Part shown: piece by piece, positions 34,108 to 42,668 of the stretch | How the letters are laid out: each line of letters starts with the position of its first letter | How positions within the stretch are numbered: the first letter of the stretch is position 1 | Origin: Rhizobium sp. CG5 | Lineage (GTDB): Bacteria; Pseudomonadota; Alphaproteobacteria; Rhizobiales; Rhizobiaceae | DNA length: 64,000 nucleotides | NCBI RefSeq assembly: GCF_023701945.1 | Contig: NZ_JABAEF010000009.1 | Location: 62,001 to 126,000, forward strand | Reading direction: 5' to 3' | Notes under the pieces: generated by a model | The model's database searches: none | Told to the model about the DNA's origin: nothing | What the model saw: the letters and a program-made list of their open reading frames with translations, nothing else | Translations under genes and position numbers: made by a program

Positions 34108-34321
34108 AGTCGACGTTGCCGAGCGTTGGTTAGGGGATTCGACTGCGCCGGCGTCAGCGTCGGCGCAATGTGTCTTGGGCAGATCGCCAGAACCGTGCCG
34201 CAATCGGCGGTGAATGAGTAGCCATCGCGCGGAATATCGCGCCCTTGCGTAGAAACCGCGGGCCATGCCCCATCAGGATGAGCACTACGTCTACGCTATA
34301 GCCCTCGAATGCCGCCCTTTC

Positions 34322-34650
34322 TCACGAGTCGATCAGGTGGATAGGCATGAACGCCTCGACGAGCGCATCCACCACGACCCGCACCTTGGGAGCCAGGTCC
34401 CGCGAGCGCGGCCAGAGCGCGGTTATCGGAGCATCCTCCGCGGGGGTGGCAATCGGCACCACTTCAAGGCGCCCGCTGCGGAGGGCGTCCCCCGCCAGCC
34501 AGGTCGAGAGATAGGTGACGCCAAGCCCGTTCACGGTTGCATCTCGCAAGGCCTCGCCATGGCTGATCGTATGGCGCGGTTGGATGACGAACGACCTGAC
34601 CAGTCCGTCCGGGCCGCGAACCGCCCATGGCAGCGGGCGGCCATCTTTGG
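34322..34650 (-). pseudogene. LysR-family regulator, C-terminal remnant
   Basis: The leftward frame encodes only the end of a LysR substrate-binding domain: RPLPWAVRGPDGLVRSF, HTISHGEALRDATVNGLG, VTYLSTWLAGDALRSGRLEVV and a final segment to 34322. The helix-turn-helix and first half of the effector domain are missing. At about 34650 the sequence changes abruptly into an oppositely oriented dehydrogenase fragment, consistent with a deletion that removed both 5' ends of a divergent gene pair. Confidence 0.8.
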
Positions 34651-34654
34651 CGAA

Positions 34655-35168
34655 GGTCGCCCTGTTCGGGCTTCAAATCGCCCAGGCTTTCGGAGCCCGC
34701 GTGATCGTCACCTCGCGGAGCGCGGAGAAGCTTGAGCGCACGAAGGCGCTCGGCGCCTTCGGCGTGATCGACACGCGTACGAACCCGGACTGGACCGCTG
34801 CAGCGCTGGACCTGACCGACGGGCGCGGCGTCGATCATGTGCTCGAACTGATCGGCGGCGACAATATCAGCCAGTCGGCAGCCGCACTGACGAGCGGCGG
34901 GCGTATTGCCCAGATCGGCTTCATGAAGGGATCGGAGATCGTGCTGTCGGCGGTTCCCATGATGCTGAAGAGGGCCATCATCCAAGGCATCTCGGTCGGC
35001 CACAGACGATCCTTCGAGGACATGAACCGCGCCATCGACGAACACGGCATCAAGCCGGTGATCGACAGGGTCTACGGGTTTGAGGACGTGCGTGCGGCGT
35101 TCGATCATCTGGAACGCGGACCGTTCGGCAAGGTTGTGGTTCGGTTGGCGAATGAAGTTGGAAACTGA
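34655..35168 (+). pseudogene. Zinc-type (MDR) alcohol dehydrogenase/quinone reductase, C-terminal remnant
   Basis: The rightward frame begins in the middle of the Rossmann domain (ALFGLQIAQAFGARVIVTSRSAEKLERTKALG). It continues through GRGVDHVLELIGG, GRIAQIGFMKG and the C-terminal VYGFEDVRAAFDHLERGPFGKVVVRL. The N-terminal catalytic zinc domain and the GTGGV nucleotide loop are absent. An open frame runs across the junction from 34515, but its first part is antisense LysR sequence, so no functional enzyme is expected. Confidence 0.8.
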
Positions 35169-35229
35169 TCCTCAATTCCGCCTTGCCGTGCCGTGCGGTG
35201 ATCGGCGGCGTTTGCGCAGCTATGGCGTA

Positions 35230-35424
35230 GAACATCGCGCCACAGCGCATAATCGGCGGGGCTGGCGGGCCGGCAGGGATTCCAAACTGGGCATACGTCG
35301 AGAGTCTAAGCGGCTAACCTCGGCAGAGGGTTTTCCACCAATTGCAGGAATCGTTGGTTGTGAGTCCCCGCAACCAGTTCAAACATAACTCAATATCCGC
35401 TCCCATCTGATGGGGGCGGTTTTT
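35230..35424 (+). ncRNA. Possible small RNA ending in an intrinsic terminator
   Basis: A strong rightward terminator at 35397-35424 has no gene in front of it except the truncated dehydrogenase, which ends 230 bases earlier. Between them lies a stem-loop (TGGTTG at 35355-35360, CAACCA at 35371-35376) with a C-rich loop, ending in CCA and resembling a tRNA 3' half without the conserved T-loop. An unannotated small RNA is the simplest reading. The 5' end is a guess. Confidence 0.3.
35397..35424 (+). terminator. Intrinsic terminator
   Basis: CCGCTCCCAT (35397-35406) pairs with ATGGGGGCGG (35410-35419) with one G-U, loop CTG, followed by TTTTT. It is a textbook rightward Rho-independent terminator. 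Confidence 0.85.
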
Positions 35425-35884
35425 GCGTTTGAGGGGCCGGTTTGTGCGTAGCATTCTCCCAATTGTTCACGCGCGTTGTGATCTGAGACCCAATTTCCCT
35501 CCAATTTCTGGGGATCAGAACACAGAGCACGATCTGAGGCATTTCATGCCGCCCTATGGAGAACTTTGGACCTCGACTGCGTGACTGACACTGCTGGCAA
35601 ATCTTCACCCGAAAAGACTTTATTCGAGACCAATATCTACACGCCGATACGCTTCCCTGCCTGTTCGCTCTAGTCTGCGCGCAACTTTATAGATGCGGTG
35701 CAACAAAAGATCGCTCGACGTTTGAGTATAAGCCTTTCTCAATTTTTCCGTCCGAGGCTCGGACCATCAAGGCCGGTCGAGACACCCTCGCTTCGGGCCG
35801 CAGGGCCAGCCGGAGGTTCAATCCGCGCCGGTCATGCTGTTAAATTTCGGGCATGGAGCCCAAAGATTATTTTAGGAGAAAGAA

Positions 35885-36253
35885 ATGAAGCCTATATTGC
35901 TGGTGGATGATTCCACGACGATGTTATCCAGCCTGTCGAGCATCCTGGCAAAGGCCGGCCTTGCTTTTTCAACGGCAGCAAACGGTCTCGACGCTATCGA
36001 TATTGTCAATCGTGGCCTGTCGCCTTCGCTGATCATCACGGACTATCATATGCCGGGAATACACGGTGTCGAACTGATTTCTCGGCTGCGGCGACTTCCG
36101 CAAACGCGCTTCACGCCAATGCTGGTGCTGACCACCGACTCTCAGCAGGACAAACGCGCCGCGGCGAAAGCGGCCGGGGCGACAGGCTGGCTGGTGAAGC
36201 CGGTCGATCCGGCGGCCCTTCTCCAGGTGGTCCGCCAAGTTACGGCCGCCTAA
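35885..36253 (+). CDS. CheY-like single-domain response regulator
   Basis: A 122-residue receiver domain. It has the acidic pair in LLVDDS (residues 8-9), the phosphorylation aspartate in IITDYHMPG (about residue 53), the threonine of VLTTDS and the lysine of LVKPVDP. It has no output domain, so it acts by protein contacts as CheY does. The ribosome site TAGGAGAAAGAA is strong. It is the first gene of the signalling cluster and lies 29 bases before a membrane MCP gene. It is most like the CheY at 50115-50480 (shared TTDSQQ/STESQ, AGATGWLVKPVDPxxLLxVVRx pattern). Confidence 0.93.
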   Translation: MKPILLVDDSTTMLSSLSSILAKAGLAFSTAANGLDAIDIVNRGLSPSLIITDYHMPGIHGVELISRLRRLPQTRFTPMLVLTTDSQQDKRAAAKAAGATGWLVKPVDPAALLQVVRQVTAA

Positions 36254-36282
36254 CTCCGTCCAATGTAGTGAAGTGAGCGGCC

Positions 36283-37626
36283 ATGCGCGTCTTATCGACC
36301 CCGCGATTCCAATTCATGTTTGCGTTTTTATGCGGCATGGCACTCGTTGTGCTTGTCAGCTTTTCGTTCACCGCAGATTCCACTCTTATGCTCGTGTTCG
36401 CCGGCATGGTTTTGGCCGTCTCGGCCGCAGCGCATCTTGCGGGCGCAGGCAATGCGCTGAAGACCGGATCCCGCGGAACGGGACCGCTTACGGGCCGTAG
36501 CCCGCAAGATCCCGGTTGCGAAATCGCGATCGAGTCCGTTGAGCTGCCATCTGACGAGGCGCCAGCGAATGACAATATTGTCAGCCTTGACGATGAGCGG
36601 CAGCTTCGAATACAGGCTCAGCAACCGGCAACATTGCCTCATGATTTCGTCGTGTCACAGCTTGGCGAATATCCGACCTATGTCGAGTTGCTGACGCTGC
36701 AACTCCAGTCAGTGTCCCAAGTCAGCCAGCAGGCGGCTGAAAAGTTGATGACAAGTCTTCTCGACGTGGACCAGCGCGTCACGGTGCTTACGGCTTTTCT
36801 ACAGAAGGCCGGCTCCGACGACAGTTCCGAGCAGATTCTGGGGCGTATCGAGCATCAGCTTTCAGCCTGTCGGCAGCATCTGAGCCACCTCAGTGACCAA
36901 CAGGAGAGGGAAGCATCCGAGGCCATCGCTTTCCAAGACAAATTGTCGGACGAGACGCAGAGCGTTCTGGCGGTTCTGAACGGCGTTCAGCGAATCGCGC
37001 GACAGACCACGATGTTGTCGCTCAATGTCTCGATCGAGGCAGGCCGTGTCGGCGAGGTAGGAAAGGGCTTTGCCGTGATCGCGCAGGAGATCCGGTCGCT
37101 CGCGGGAGAAGTGCGCCTTATGGCAGACGATGTTCACGAGCGCGTCTCCGGCCTGATGTCTTCGGTGCATATGGACCTTAAGGAGCAGGCGAGGCGCCGG
37201 CAGCACAACGAAGCGGCTGCGATGGGCAATGTGTCCGAAGGGCTCGGCATCTTGAAGGCGAATCTTACTCTGCTTCTCGAGCATCAGCGCGAAGTTCTGG
37301 GACGCATCACTTGCGAAGCGACGGTCACCAACGAGAACATTGCGCAGCCGATCACATCGATGATGGGTAGCATCCAGTTTCAGGATATCGTCCGCCAGCA
37401 GATCGAACAGGTCATAGACATGGCGGAGAAGGTGAAGACGCATCTCGATTCAGTAAGGGCTGCTTTGCAGAACCCCGCTGGCTACGAAGGCGTCGAACTG
37501 ATCGGCGAAGTGCTGGGAAGGCTCTTTTCCACCTATGTCATGCGGGAGCAACGGCAGATACATGGCACATTGCTCGGCCACGTCTCTGCGTCAGAAGAGC
37601 CCGTGGCCAGTATCGAACTCTTCTGA
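36283..37626 (+). CDS. Methyl-accepting chemotaxis protein without a sensor domain
   Basis: A 447-residue protein. Two hydrophobic helices (about residues 9-29 and 35-55) are separated by only a few residues, so there is no periplasmic sensor. About 100 linker residues and a coiled-coil signalling domain follow. Its tip (about residues 236-275) reads IARQTTMLSLNVSIEAGRVGEVGKGFAVIAQEIRSLA. That diverges from the usual [18 protein letters not shown] at several tip positions. It may sense through the membrane or cytoplasm, or relay a partner's signal. ATG 36283 follows GTGAG. It is co-directional with the CheY gene in front of it. Confidence 0.87.
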   Translation: MRVLSTPRFQFMFAFLCGMALVVLVSFSFTADSTLMLVFAGMVLAVSAAAHLAGAGNALKTGSRGTGPLTGRSPQDPGCEIAIESVELPSDEAPANDNIVSLDDERQLRIQAQQPATLPHDFVVSQLGEYPTYVELLTLQLQSVSQVSQQAAEKLMTSLLDVDQRVTVLTAFLQKAGSDDSSEQILGRIEHQLSACRQHLSHLSDQQEREASEAIAFQDKLSDETQSVLAVLNGVQRIARQTTMLSLNVSIEAGRVGEVGKGFAVIAQEIRSLAGEVRLMADDVHERVSGLMSSVHMDLKEQARRRQHNEAAAMGNVSEGLGILKANLTLLLEHQREVLGRITCEATVTNENIAQPITSMMGSIQFQDIVRQQIEQVIDMAEKVKTHLDSVRAALQNPAGYEGVELIGEVLGRLFSTYVMREQRQIHGTLLGHVSASEEPVASIELF

Positions 37627-37956
37627 CCTGTTCGAAGGCTCGTTCTTATACCCCCCTACCAGTGACGAGCGTGATCGCGTAGACGCTGTGTCCCCGTTCG
37701 AAGAGAGAGTCTCGCGGTTAAGGTCCTCGCGGAAAATATCTGGAATCTACATCAGTTAGCTTTAACTAGACGTCCGAACGAGAAGGTAAAGTGTAAAATA
37801 CGGCATCATAGAGAAATTAAGTGAATTACTTGATAAGTCGAACGGCCATCGGAGCATAATAAATAAATGTAAAATGTATAAGTCGGCAAATTTATTGGTG
37901 GTGCCGTAGTATGTATCCGTCTCGATATTATTTTTAATCTAGATTTGGGGCCGAGC
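37627..37956. other. AT-rich intergenic region before the AraC regulator
   Basis: About 330 bases, notably AT-rich from 37750 on, with no gene visible. It probably contains the promoter of the AraC-type regulator. Confidence 0.5.
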
Positions 37957-38922
37957 ATGGGGAGGATAGATGATATTCCTCTGTTTTTAGACCGACCCAG
38001 GCCTTACATTTTCGGCCCAAATGCCGATCCTGTCCTGGATTTCAGCGGCTCGCCTGAGGCGCCTAAATGGCGGTTGCGGATCGGCGACATCGCTTTTGAA
38101 TGGTCGATCCTGACAAATGACAGCAGCCTTGTCTTTGAGCTCCAAAACGAGAGCAAGACCTTTCTGTTTGTGGGCAAAGGTTGCGCCCATATTGATCAGG
38201 GGGAACCCGACGGCCAGTCTATTGCCGTGGCCGTTTTCCCGGCTCAGCGCATGGAAAAAATCATCGTGAAGGGCGGCAGCAGCTACGGCCTGGTGACCAT
38301 ACCAAATGCCTTGTTCACCAACAGGTTATCCAGCCTGCTGGGAGCGCCTGTGGAAAAACGGCTGGACTTCGTCCATTTTCCGGATCCCAGCAGAGATAGC
38401 GTGCAGGTGCTGCGGGACCAAATCTTCCAACTGCCTTCTTCCGGTCTCGTGGCGGTGACGACGCTCATGGGAGCGCGCCACCAAAGCGTTATCAACTTGC
38501 TGGTCGACTGCATCCTGATGCTGTATCCCAACAACTACTCCGGCATATTGCTGGACGCACCGCCAAGCATCGCGCCTCGACATGTCAGACGTGCGCTCGA
38601 CTACATTCACAGCAATCCTCATCGCCAGATAGAGCCGCAAACGCTTGCCGACCTGAGTTCGGTAAGCAAGCGGACTTTGCAGTATTCGTTTGTTGCCGTA
38701 ACGGGATTGACGATCAGCGACTACCAGAGGGTTCTCAGGCTGCGCCGCGCTTATGACATGGTGGTCGGCAGTCCCAGTGTTCCGCTCAAAGTCATAGCCG
38801 GCATGTGGGGCTTCGGCTCGCAAGCGGCCTTCGGGCAGAGCTTCAAGAAGGCTTTTGGCATGTCCCCCTCGCAGGCTAGACGCAACAGGGACGGCCTCAA
38901 TATAAAGTCGCAAAGCAAGTGA
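37957..38922 (+). CDS. AraC-family transcriptional regulator
   Basis: A 321-residue regulator. The C-terminal about 100 residues hold the two helix-turn-helix units of the AraC family: PRHVRRALDYIHSNPHRQIEPQTLADLSSVSKRTLQYSF, then VLRLRRAYDMVV, and VIAGMWGFGSQAAFGQSFKKAFGMSPSQARR. The N-terminal two thirds resemble an AraC-binding-like effector domain and have no signature I can name. ATG 37957 is preferred; a TTG at 37945 is in frame. It lies inside the chemotaxis region, so it may control the cluster, but nothing in the sequence proves this. Confidence 0.9.
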   Translation: MGRIDDIPLFLDRPRPYIFGPNADPVLDFSGSPEAPKWRLRIGDIAFEWSILTNDSSLVFELQNESKTFLFVGKGCAHIDQGEPDGQSIAVAVFPAQRMEKIIVKGGSSYGLVTIPNALFTNRLSSLLGAPVEKRLDFVHFPDPSRDSVQVLRDQIFQLPSSGLVAVTTLMGARHQSVINLLVDCILMLYPNNYSGILLDAPPSIAPRHVRRALDYIHSNPHRQIEPQTLADLSSVSKRTLQYSFVAVTGLTISDYQRVLRLRRAYDMVVGSPSVPLKVIAGMWGFGSQAAFGQSFKKAFGMSPSQARRNRDGLNIKSQSK

Positions 38923-39312
38923 GCAGGTTGGAGGGGGCGGCTTATGCTTTCGACAGATCTGATGGCTCTCGGCCTTAGCGGCCGCAATGGCCGGCGTGCC
39001 GCGTTCGCCCGGAGTGGCCGGCTGATCGGAACGAGAGCGGCAGACTGCAGGCCACGCCTTTCTTCGTTATGCCCCATCGTAAAGTCTCATCCCGATTGAC
39101 GCTGCGTCTCAGCTTGATGGTCGCCGCGCTCACTCTGTCATCTTGTCACGGTTAGGTCTGAGCGGCATGGCCCCAGCTGTTGGGAGGGACTCCAAATGCA
39201 TGAAAGAGGCGGCAGGCCAGGCATCCAGGCGTCTTAACCAGTTTAACGAAAACCGATGGATTTGGTCTCCCGCCCCGATTAATTCAATTGGCCACACGCG
39301 ATCGGAGGCACA
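38923..39312. other. Intergenic region
   Basis: About 390 bases between the AraC gene and the unknown duplicated-domain gene. I see no convincing gene, repeat or terminator in it. Confidence 0.5.
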
Positions 39313-40065
39313 ATGCAGTCTGTTTATATAACACGCAAAACGTTTTCTGATTTGGCCGACAATCCCCGGGTAACAGATTTCGAGTTCAGTGCCCGCAGAA
39401 GCTGTGGCCGTCTGCGCCTGGCCGTCTCGACCGATCGCGGCAACGGCTGGATCACCATCGATTTTTCCCCACTGCGACTGGAGGCGCTGTTCAGCGCAGA
39501 TGATGATACGGTGCTGTTGTGTCGCCTTCCCGAGGCCGGAAACCGACGCCATATCGCCGATCAGATCGAAGCCGTCCTCAACGACCCTGCCGCGCTGCTT
39601 TGGCAATTGTCAAAACGCGATCACGAGGGCCTGCCCAGAGCGCCATGCTCGCCATCCCCGCCATCCCCGTCCTCAGAGACACTGACGATAACCGCTGCAA
39701 CCATCCGCTCCCTGCTGTCCCAATCTCTCGTCAGGGACTTTGTCGTGGGTTCCGATGGAAAAGAGTGTCTGTTTCAGTTTCAGCCGAACCCCAATGCCTT
39801 TTTGGACGTGTCGTCGCGTGCGCCAAATGATTGGGTCGGATTTGATTTCAACGAAACCCAGCTGGATTGCAGCTGGTTTGACCTTAACGACACCTACCAC
39901 ATTTCCAGTTTCAACAGCCTTAAGGCCGAACTGGCGTCTCCGCTAAACGATCCCTTAGGGCATATGCTAGTGAGTGCCAACACCGCAAATTTCAGTTCTG
40001 CCGCCGGTGGCAACAAGAATGAAGTTTTCGCATTGCAGGCCAGCCTTCGGGACGCCTTCCAGTAG
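39313..40065 (+). CDS. Unknown protein made of two repeated halves
   Basis: The 250-residue protein has no family I recognise, no signal peptide and no membrane segment. Its two halves (about residues 6-92 and 126-214) align with each other without gaps over the first 20 residues (I-T-x2-T-x3-L-x5-V-x-D-F). Both contain a W-I/V-x-(F/I)DF strand, a D-D/N-D-T segment and end in LNDP. A Pro/Ser-rich linker (residues 111-122) joins them. It is therefore an internal duplication of an about 90-residue domain with mixed strands and helices. It lies just upstream of the chemotaxis operon and reads in the same direction. Confidence 0.75.
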   Translation: MQSVYITRKTFSDLADNPRVTDFEFSARRSCGRLRLAVSTDRGNGWITIDFSPLRLEALFSADDDTVLLCRLPEAGNRRHIADQIEAVLNDPAALLWQLSKRDHEGLPRAPCSPSPPSPSSETLTITAATIRSLLSQSLVRDFVVGSDGKECLFQFQPNPNAFLDVSSRAPNDWVGFDFNETQLDCSWFDLNDTYHISSFNSLKAELASPLNDPLGHMLVSANTANFSSAAGGNKNEVFALQASLRDAFQ

Positions 40066-40722
40066 GGGACTGCAGTCAGACCTGCTGGCCGGCCTCGTCG
40101 TGCCGCACTGGGCACCAATCGCTCGATCGAAAAGCGATCTATACTTCGTGACCATCGATCGCATTTGATTTTCGAGATCACGACGAACCTCATTCGCGCC
40201 AGGAGTATGGACCTTGGCAACCTTCCTTTGCGATCAACCTGGTTCGGCATCCGGCTTCATTTGTTTTCCTTGCCTGACAGGCGGCCTTCTCTGTCGAAAT
40301 GCGCAATTGCATTCCAGTAGCCACGACAGCAACCGCGTCACCTTGTGAAATAATGAGACCCGCTTTCGGGGTGATCGACGTTCAAAACGTTTGGCGCCGC
40401 CTGACGTCTTCCCGTTTCCGAGCTCAGCCAAAAATTTGCATTATCGACAGCTAAATCAATATTCAGTATAAAATATAGATCTGAATAAGTTTAGAATATA
40501 ATTCTAAGATGGAATATTGTTTGATTTAAGATATAAATTCTATGCAGAAAAATCCTACTTTTAATATTAGTAAATTAATAATAATGCAAATAAATTGATA
40601 ATTGTTAAGAAAATATAGGCATTTGTGAAATTTTCTATTCTAGTAAGTTTCGGGCAAGCGCAAATTTCTAAAAATAAACCGGAAAGATAGTGGAACCGTG
40701 GGCTTAATCGGAGACTTATTTT
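40066..40722. other. Long AT-rich leader region of the chemotaxis operon
   Basis: About 657 bases. The last 280 are strikingly AT-rich compared with the rest of the window and must carry the promoter of the MCP-CheW-CheB operon. I find no gene here and no copy of the TCTAT-N7-ATAGA repeat. Confidence 0.6.
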
Positions 40723-42654
40723 ATGGCAATTTTAAAGAAATTCAGGACGAATTCTGATGAGACAGGCAGGTCCATCACGCCAGGTTCTCGCCTGAGCGGT
40801 GGCGCCGTGCGTGACGCCGAAGTGCAGCGCAAACGTGCGAGGACCCTTGCCAAGCAACAGCAGGCCGCCGAGCGGATCGCAGCGGCAACCGCCGAAATCT
40901 CATCAGGAATCAACGAATCTGCTTCGGCCTCGGAAGAGCTGAAGCGCGCCGCCGATCAAATTGCCGCGGGCGCCGAGGAGTCGGCCGGCGCGGCCCAGGA
41001 ATCGCTTGTCGCCTGCCGCCAGGTGATGGATTCGCTGACGCGGCAGGTCCGGGCTTCGGAACTCAGCCAGGCGAAAATGGAGGCGACGCAGACTCTGGTC
41101 CAGCGCACATCTGGCGATATCGGCAGCCTGATTTCGAAAGTCAGCATTGCGGCGCAGCGCCAGGCGGGCTCGGTGCAGCTCATCTCGGAACTCGAGAAAC
41201 AGGCCGCCAATATTGGCGACATTGTCAAGGCCGTCGGGCGAATTGCCGATCAGACCAATCTCCTGGCCCTGAATGCAGCCATCGAAGCTGCGCGCGCCGG
41301 CAAGCATGGCAAGGGTTTCGCCGTCGTCGCCGATGAAGTTCGGACACTGGCCGAGACATCGGAAAAAAGCGCCAAGCAGATTGCCGACCTCGTCGGACAG
41401 ATCCAGGTCGACGTGACGACCATTACCGAGGGCATCAATTCATCGGCAAAGGCCGTCGAAGGCGAAGTCGAGCGCGGCAAGCAGATCACGCAGCAGTTGG
41501 AGCAGATCCGGGTTGACGCCGTCGAAATCGTGGCAGGCGTCAGCGAGATCGCAACCGGCGCGATTCAGTCCAACGCAGCGGCCGTGCAGGCCCTCAAGGG
41601 CTCCGAAGACATTGCAGCGGCGGCACAAGAGCAATCGGCGGCTGCGGAAGAATCGGCAAAGACGGTCGAAGAGCAGGCCACCGCGCTGTCCCAATGCGAA
41701 CAGACGGCACAGGCGCTGACGGAATTGACCGAGGACCTGAAGAACTCCACCGACATCACCAAGAGCGCCGAAGAGGTGGCGTCCGCGGCCGAAGAGCTTT
41801 CCTCGGCCATTCAGGAAATCAACCAGTCCAGCAGCCAGATCATGACGGCTCTCGAAGAGATCCGCAGGGGATCGCAGACTGCCGCTGCCGCCACGGCGGA
41901 ATCCGCAGCAGCCATGGGCCAGATCGAACGGGGCCTTGAAATTGCCCAGACGCGCGCCACCAACGGTCTGGAAAAGCTCGTGTCCATCAAGGGTCTGCTC
42001 GGCCTCAACAAGACCGCCGTCGACGGAATGATCAACGGCATCTTCTTGTCAGCCGACAGGACCCGCGCCAGCATCAAGCAGGTCAAGGAACTCGAGGTCG
42101 TCTCGCGTCGGATCGACAAGATTGTGGAAGCGATTTCCAATGTTTCGATCCAGACCAACATGCTGGCCGTGAACGGCTCGATCGAAGCGGCACGGGCCGG
42201 CGAGTTCGGCAAGGGCTTTGCGGTCGTCGCCACGGATATCCGCAACCTGGCGCGTGACTCGGCGGAAAATGCCGACCGCATCAAAGATCTTGTCAAAGCC
42301 GTTCAGGATCAGATCCAGGCGGTCAGCCGCGACCTTGACGAGATTGTCGAATCCGCCGTGAGCGAAGTCGAAAAAGCGAAGGTGACAGCAGAGAGCCTGG
42401 TGGTGATCGAAAACGATATCACCGATGTCGAGCGCGGCTCCGAGGAAATCCTGACGAGCGCAAACGAAATCGCCGTCGCCATCAGTCAGGCCAAGAAGGG
42501 CGTCGAGCAGATCGCGGCCGCTTCCGAAGAGGCCGAAAAAGCTGCAAGCGAAGCCGCCACGGCGGCCCGCCAGCAGACCCAGAGCGCCGAAGAACTTGCT
42601 ACCGCGGTCGAGGAAATTGCATCCCTTGCCGACGAACTGCAAACCGCAGCCTGA
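40723..42654 (+). CDS. Soluble MCP with two signalling tips
   Basis: The 643-residue protein has no transmembrane helix and is almost entirely Ala/Glu/Gln/Ser coiled coil. Two separate MCP signalling tips are present: [37 protein letters not shown] near residues 172-209, and [36 protein letters not shown] near 472-509. Each is flanked by long heptad arms, so the chain looks like two fused cytoplasmic MCP domains. No recognisable sensor domain is seen. It is the first gene of a compact operon and presumably forms a cytoplasmic array with the triple CheW and CheA encoded downstream. The ATG follows a GGAGA site. Confidence 0.92.
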   Translation: MAILKKFRTNSDETGRSITPGSRLSGGAVRDAEVQRKRARTLAKQQQAAERIAAATAEISSGINESASASEELKRAADQIAAGAEESAGAAQESLVACRQVMDSLTRQVRASELSQAKMEATQTLVQRTSGDIGSLISKVSIAAQRQAGSVQLISELEKQAANIGDIVKAVGRIADQTNLLALNAAIEAARAGKHGKGFAVVADEVRTLAETSEKSAKQIADLVGQIQVDVTTITEGINSSAKAVEGEVERGKQITQQLEQIRVDAVEIVAGVSEIATGAIQSNAAAVQALKGSEDIAAAAQEQSAAAEESAKTVEEQATALSQCEQTAQALTELTEDLKNSTDITKSAEEVASAAEELSSAIQEINQSSSQIMTALEEIRRGSQTAAAATAESAAAMGQIERGLEIAQTRATNGLEKLVSIKGLLGLNKTAVDGMINGIFLSADRTRASIKQVKELEVVSRRIDKIVEAISNVSIQTNMLAVNGSIEAARAGEFGKGFAVVATDIRNLARDSAENADRIKDLVKAVQDQIQAVSRDLDEIVESAVSEVEKAKVTAESLVVIENDITDVERGSEEILTSANEIAVAISQAKKGVEQIAAASEEAEKAASEAATAARQQTQSAEELATAVEEIASLADELQTAA

Positions 42655-42668
42655 TCGGAGAACGAGCA

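Larger units (their letters stand above)
35169..35884. other. Long intergenic region before the chemotaxis cluster
   Basis: About 716 bases without a convincing gene. It contains a TTGGTTG/CAACCA stem-loop, a strong intrinsic terminator (35397-35424) and a 15-base inverted repeat GTCCGAG-G-CTCGGAC at 35750-35764. It ends with an AT-richer leader and the good ribosome site TAGGAGAAAG before the first CheY gene. Confidence 0.6.

Noticed and set aside
35355..35376. tRNA 3' end or att site, because it ends in GCAACCA
   Set aside because: The T-loop consensus is absent, the matching acceptor strand lies about 120 bases away, and no integrase gene is present.
40441..40722. Sulfur-operator copies in the AT-rich leader of the chemotaxis operon
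   Set aside because: There are TCTA or TAGA halves, as expected in AT-rich DNA, but no pair at the 17-base spacing.
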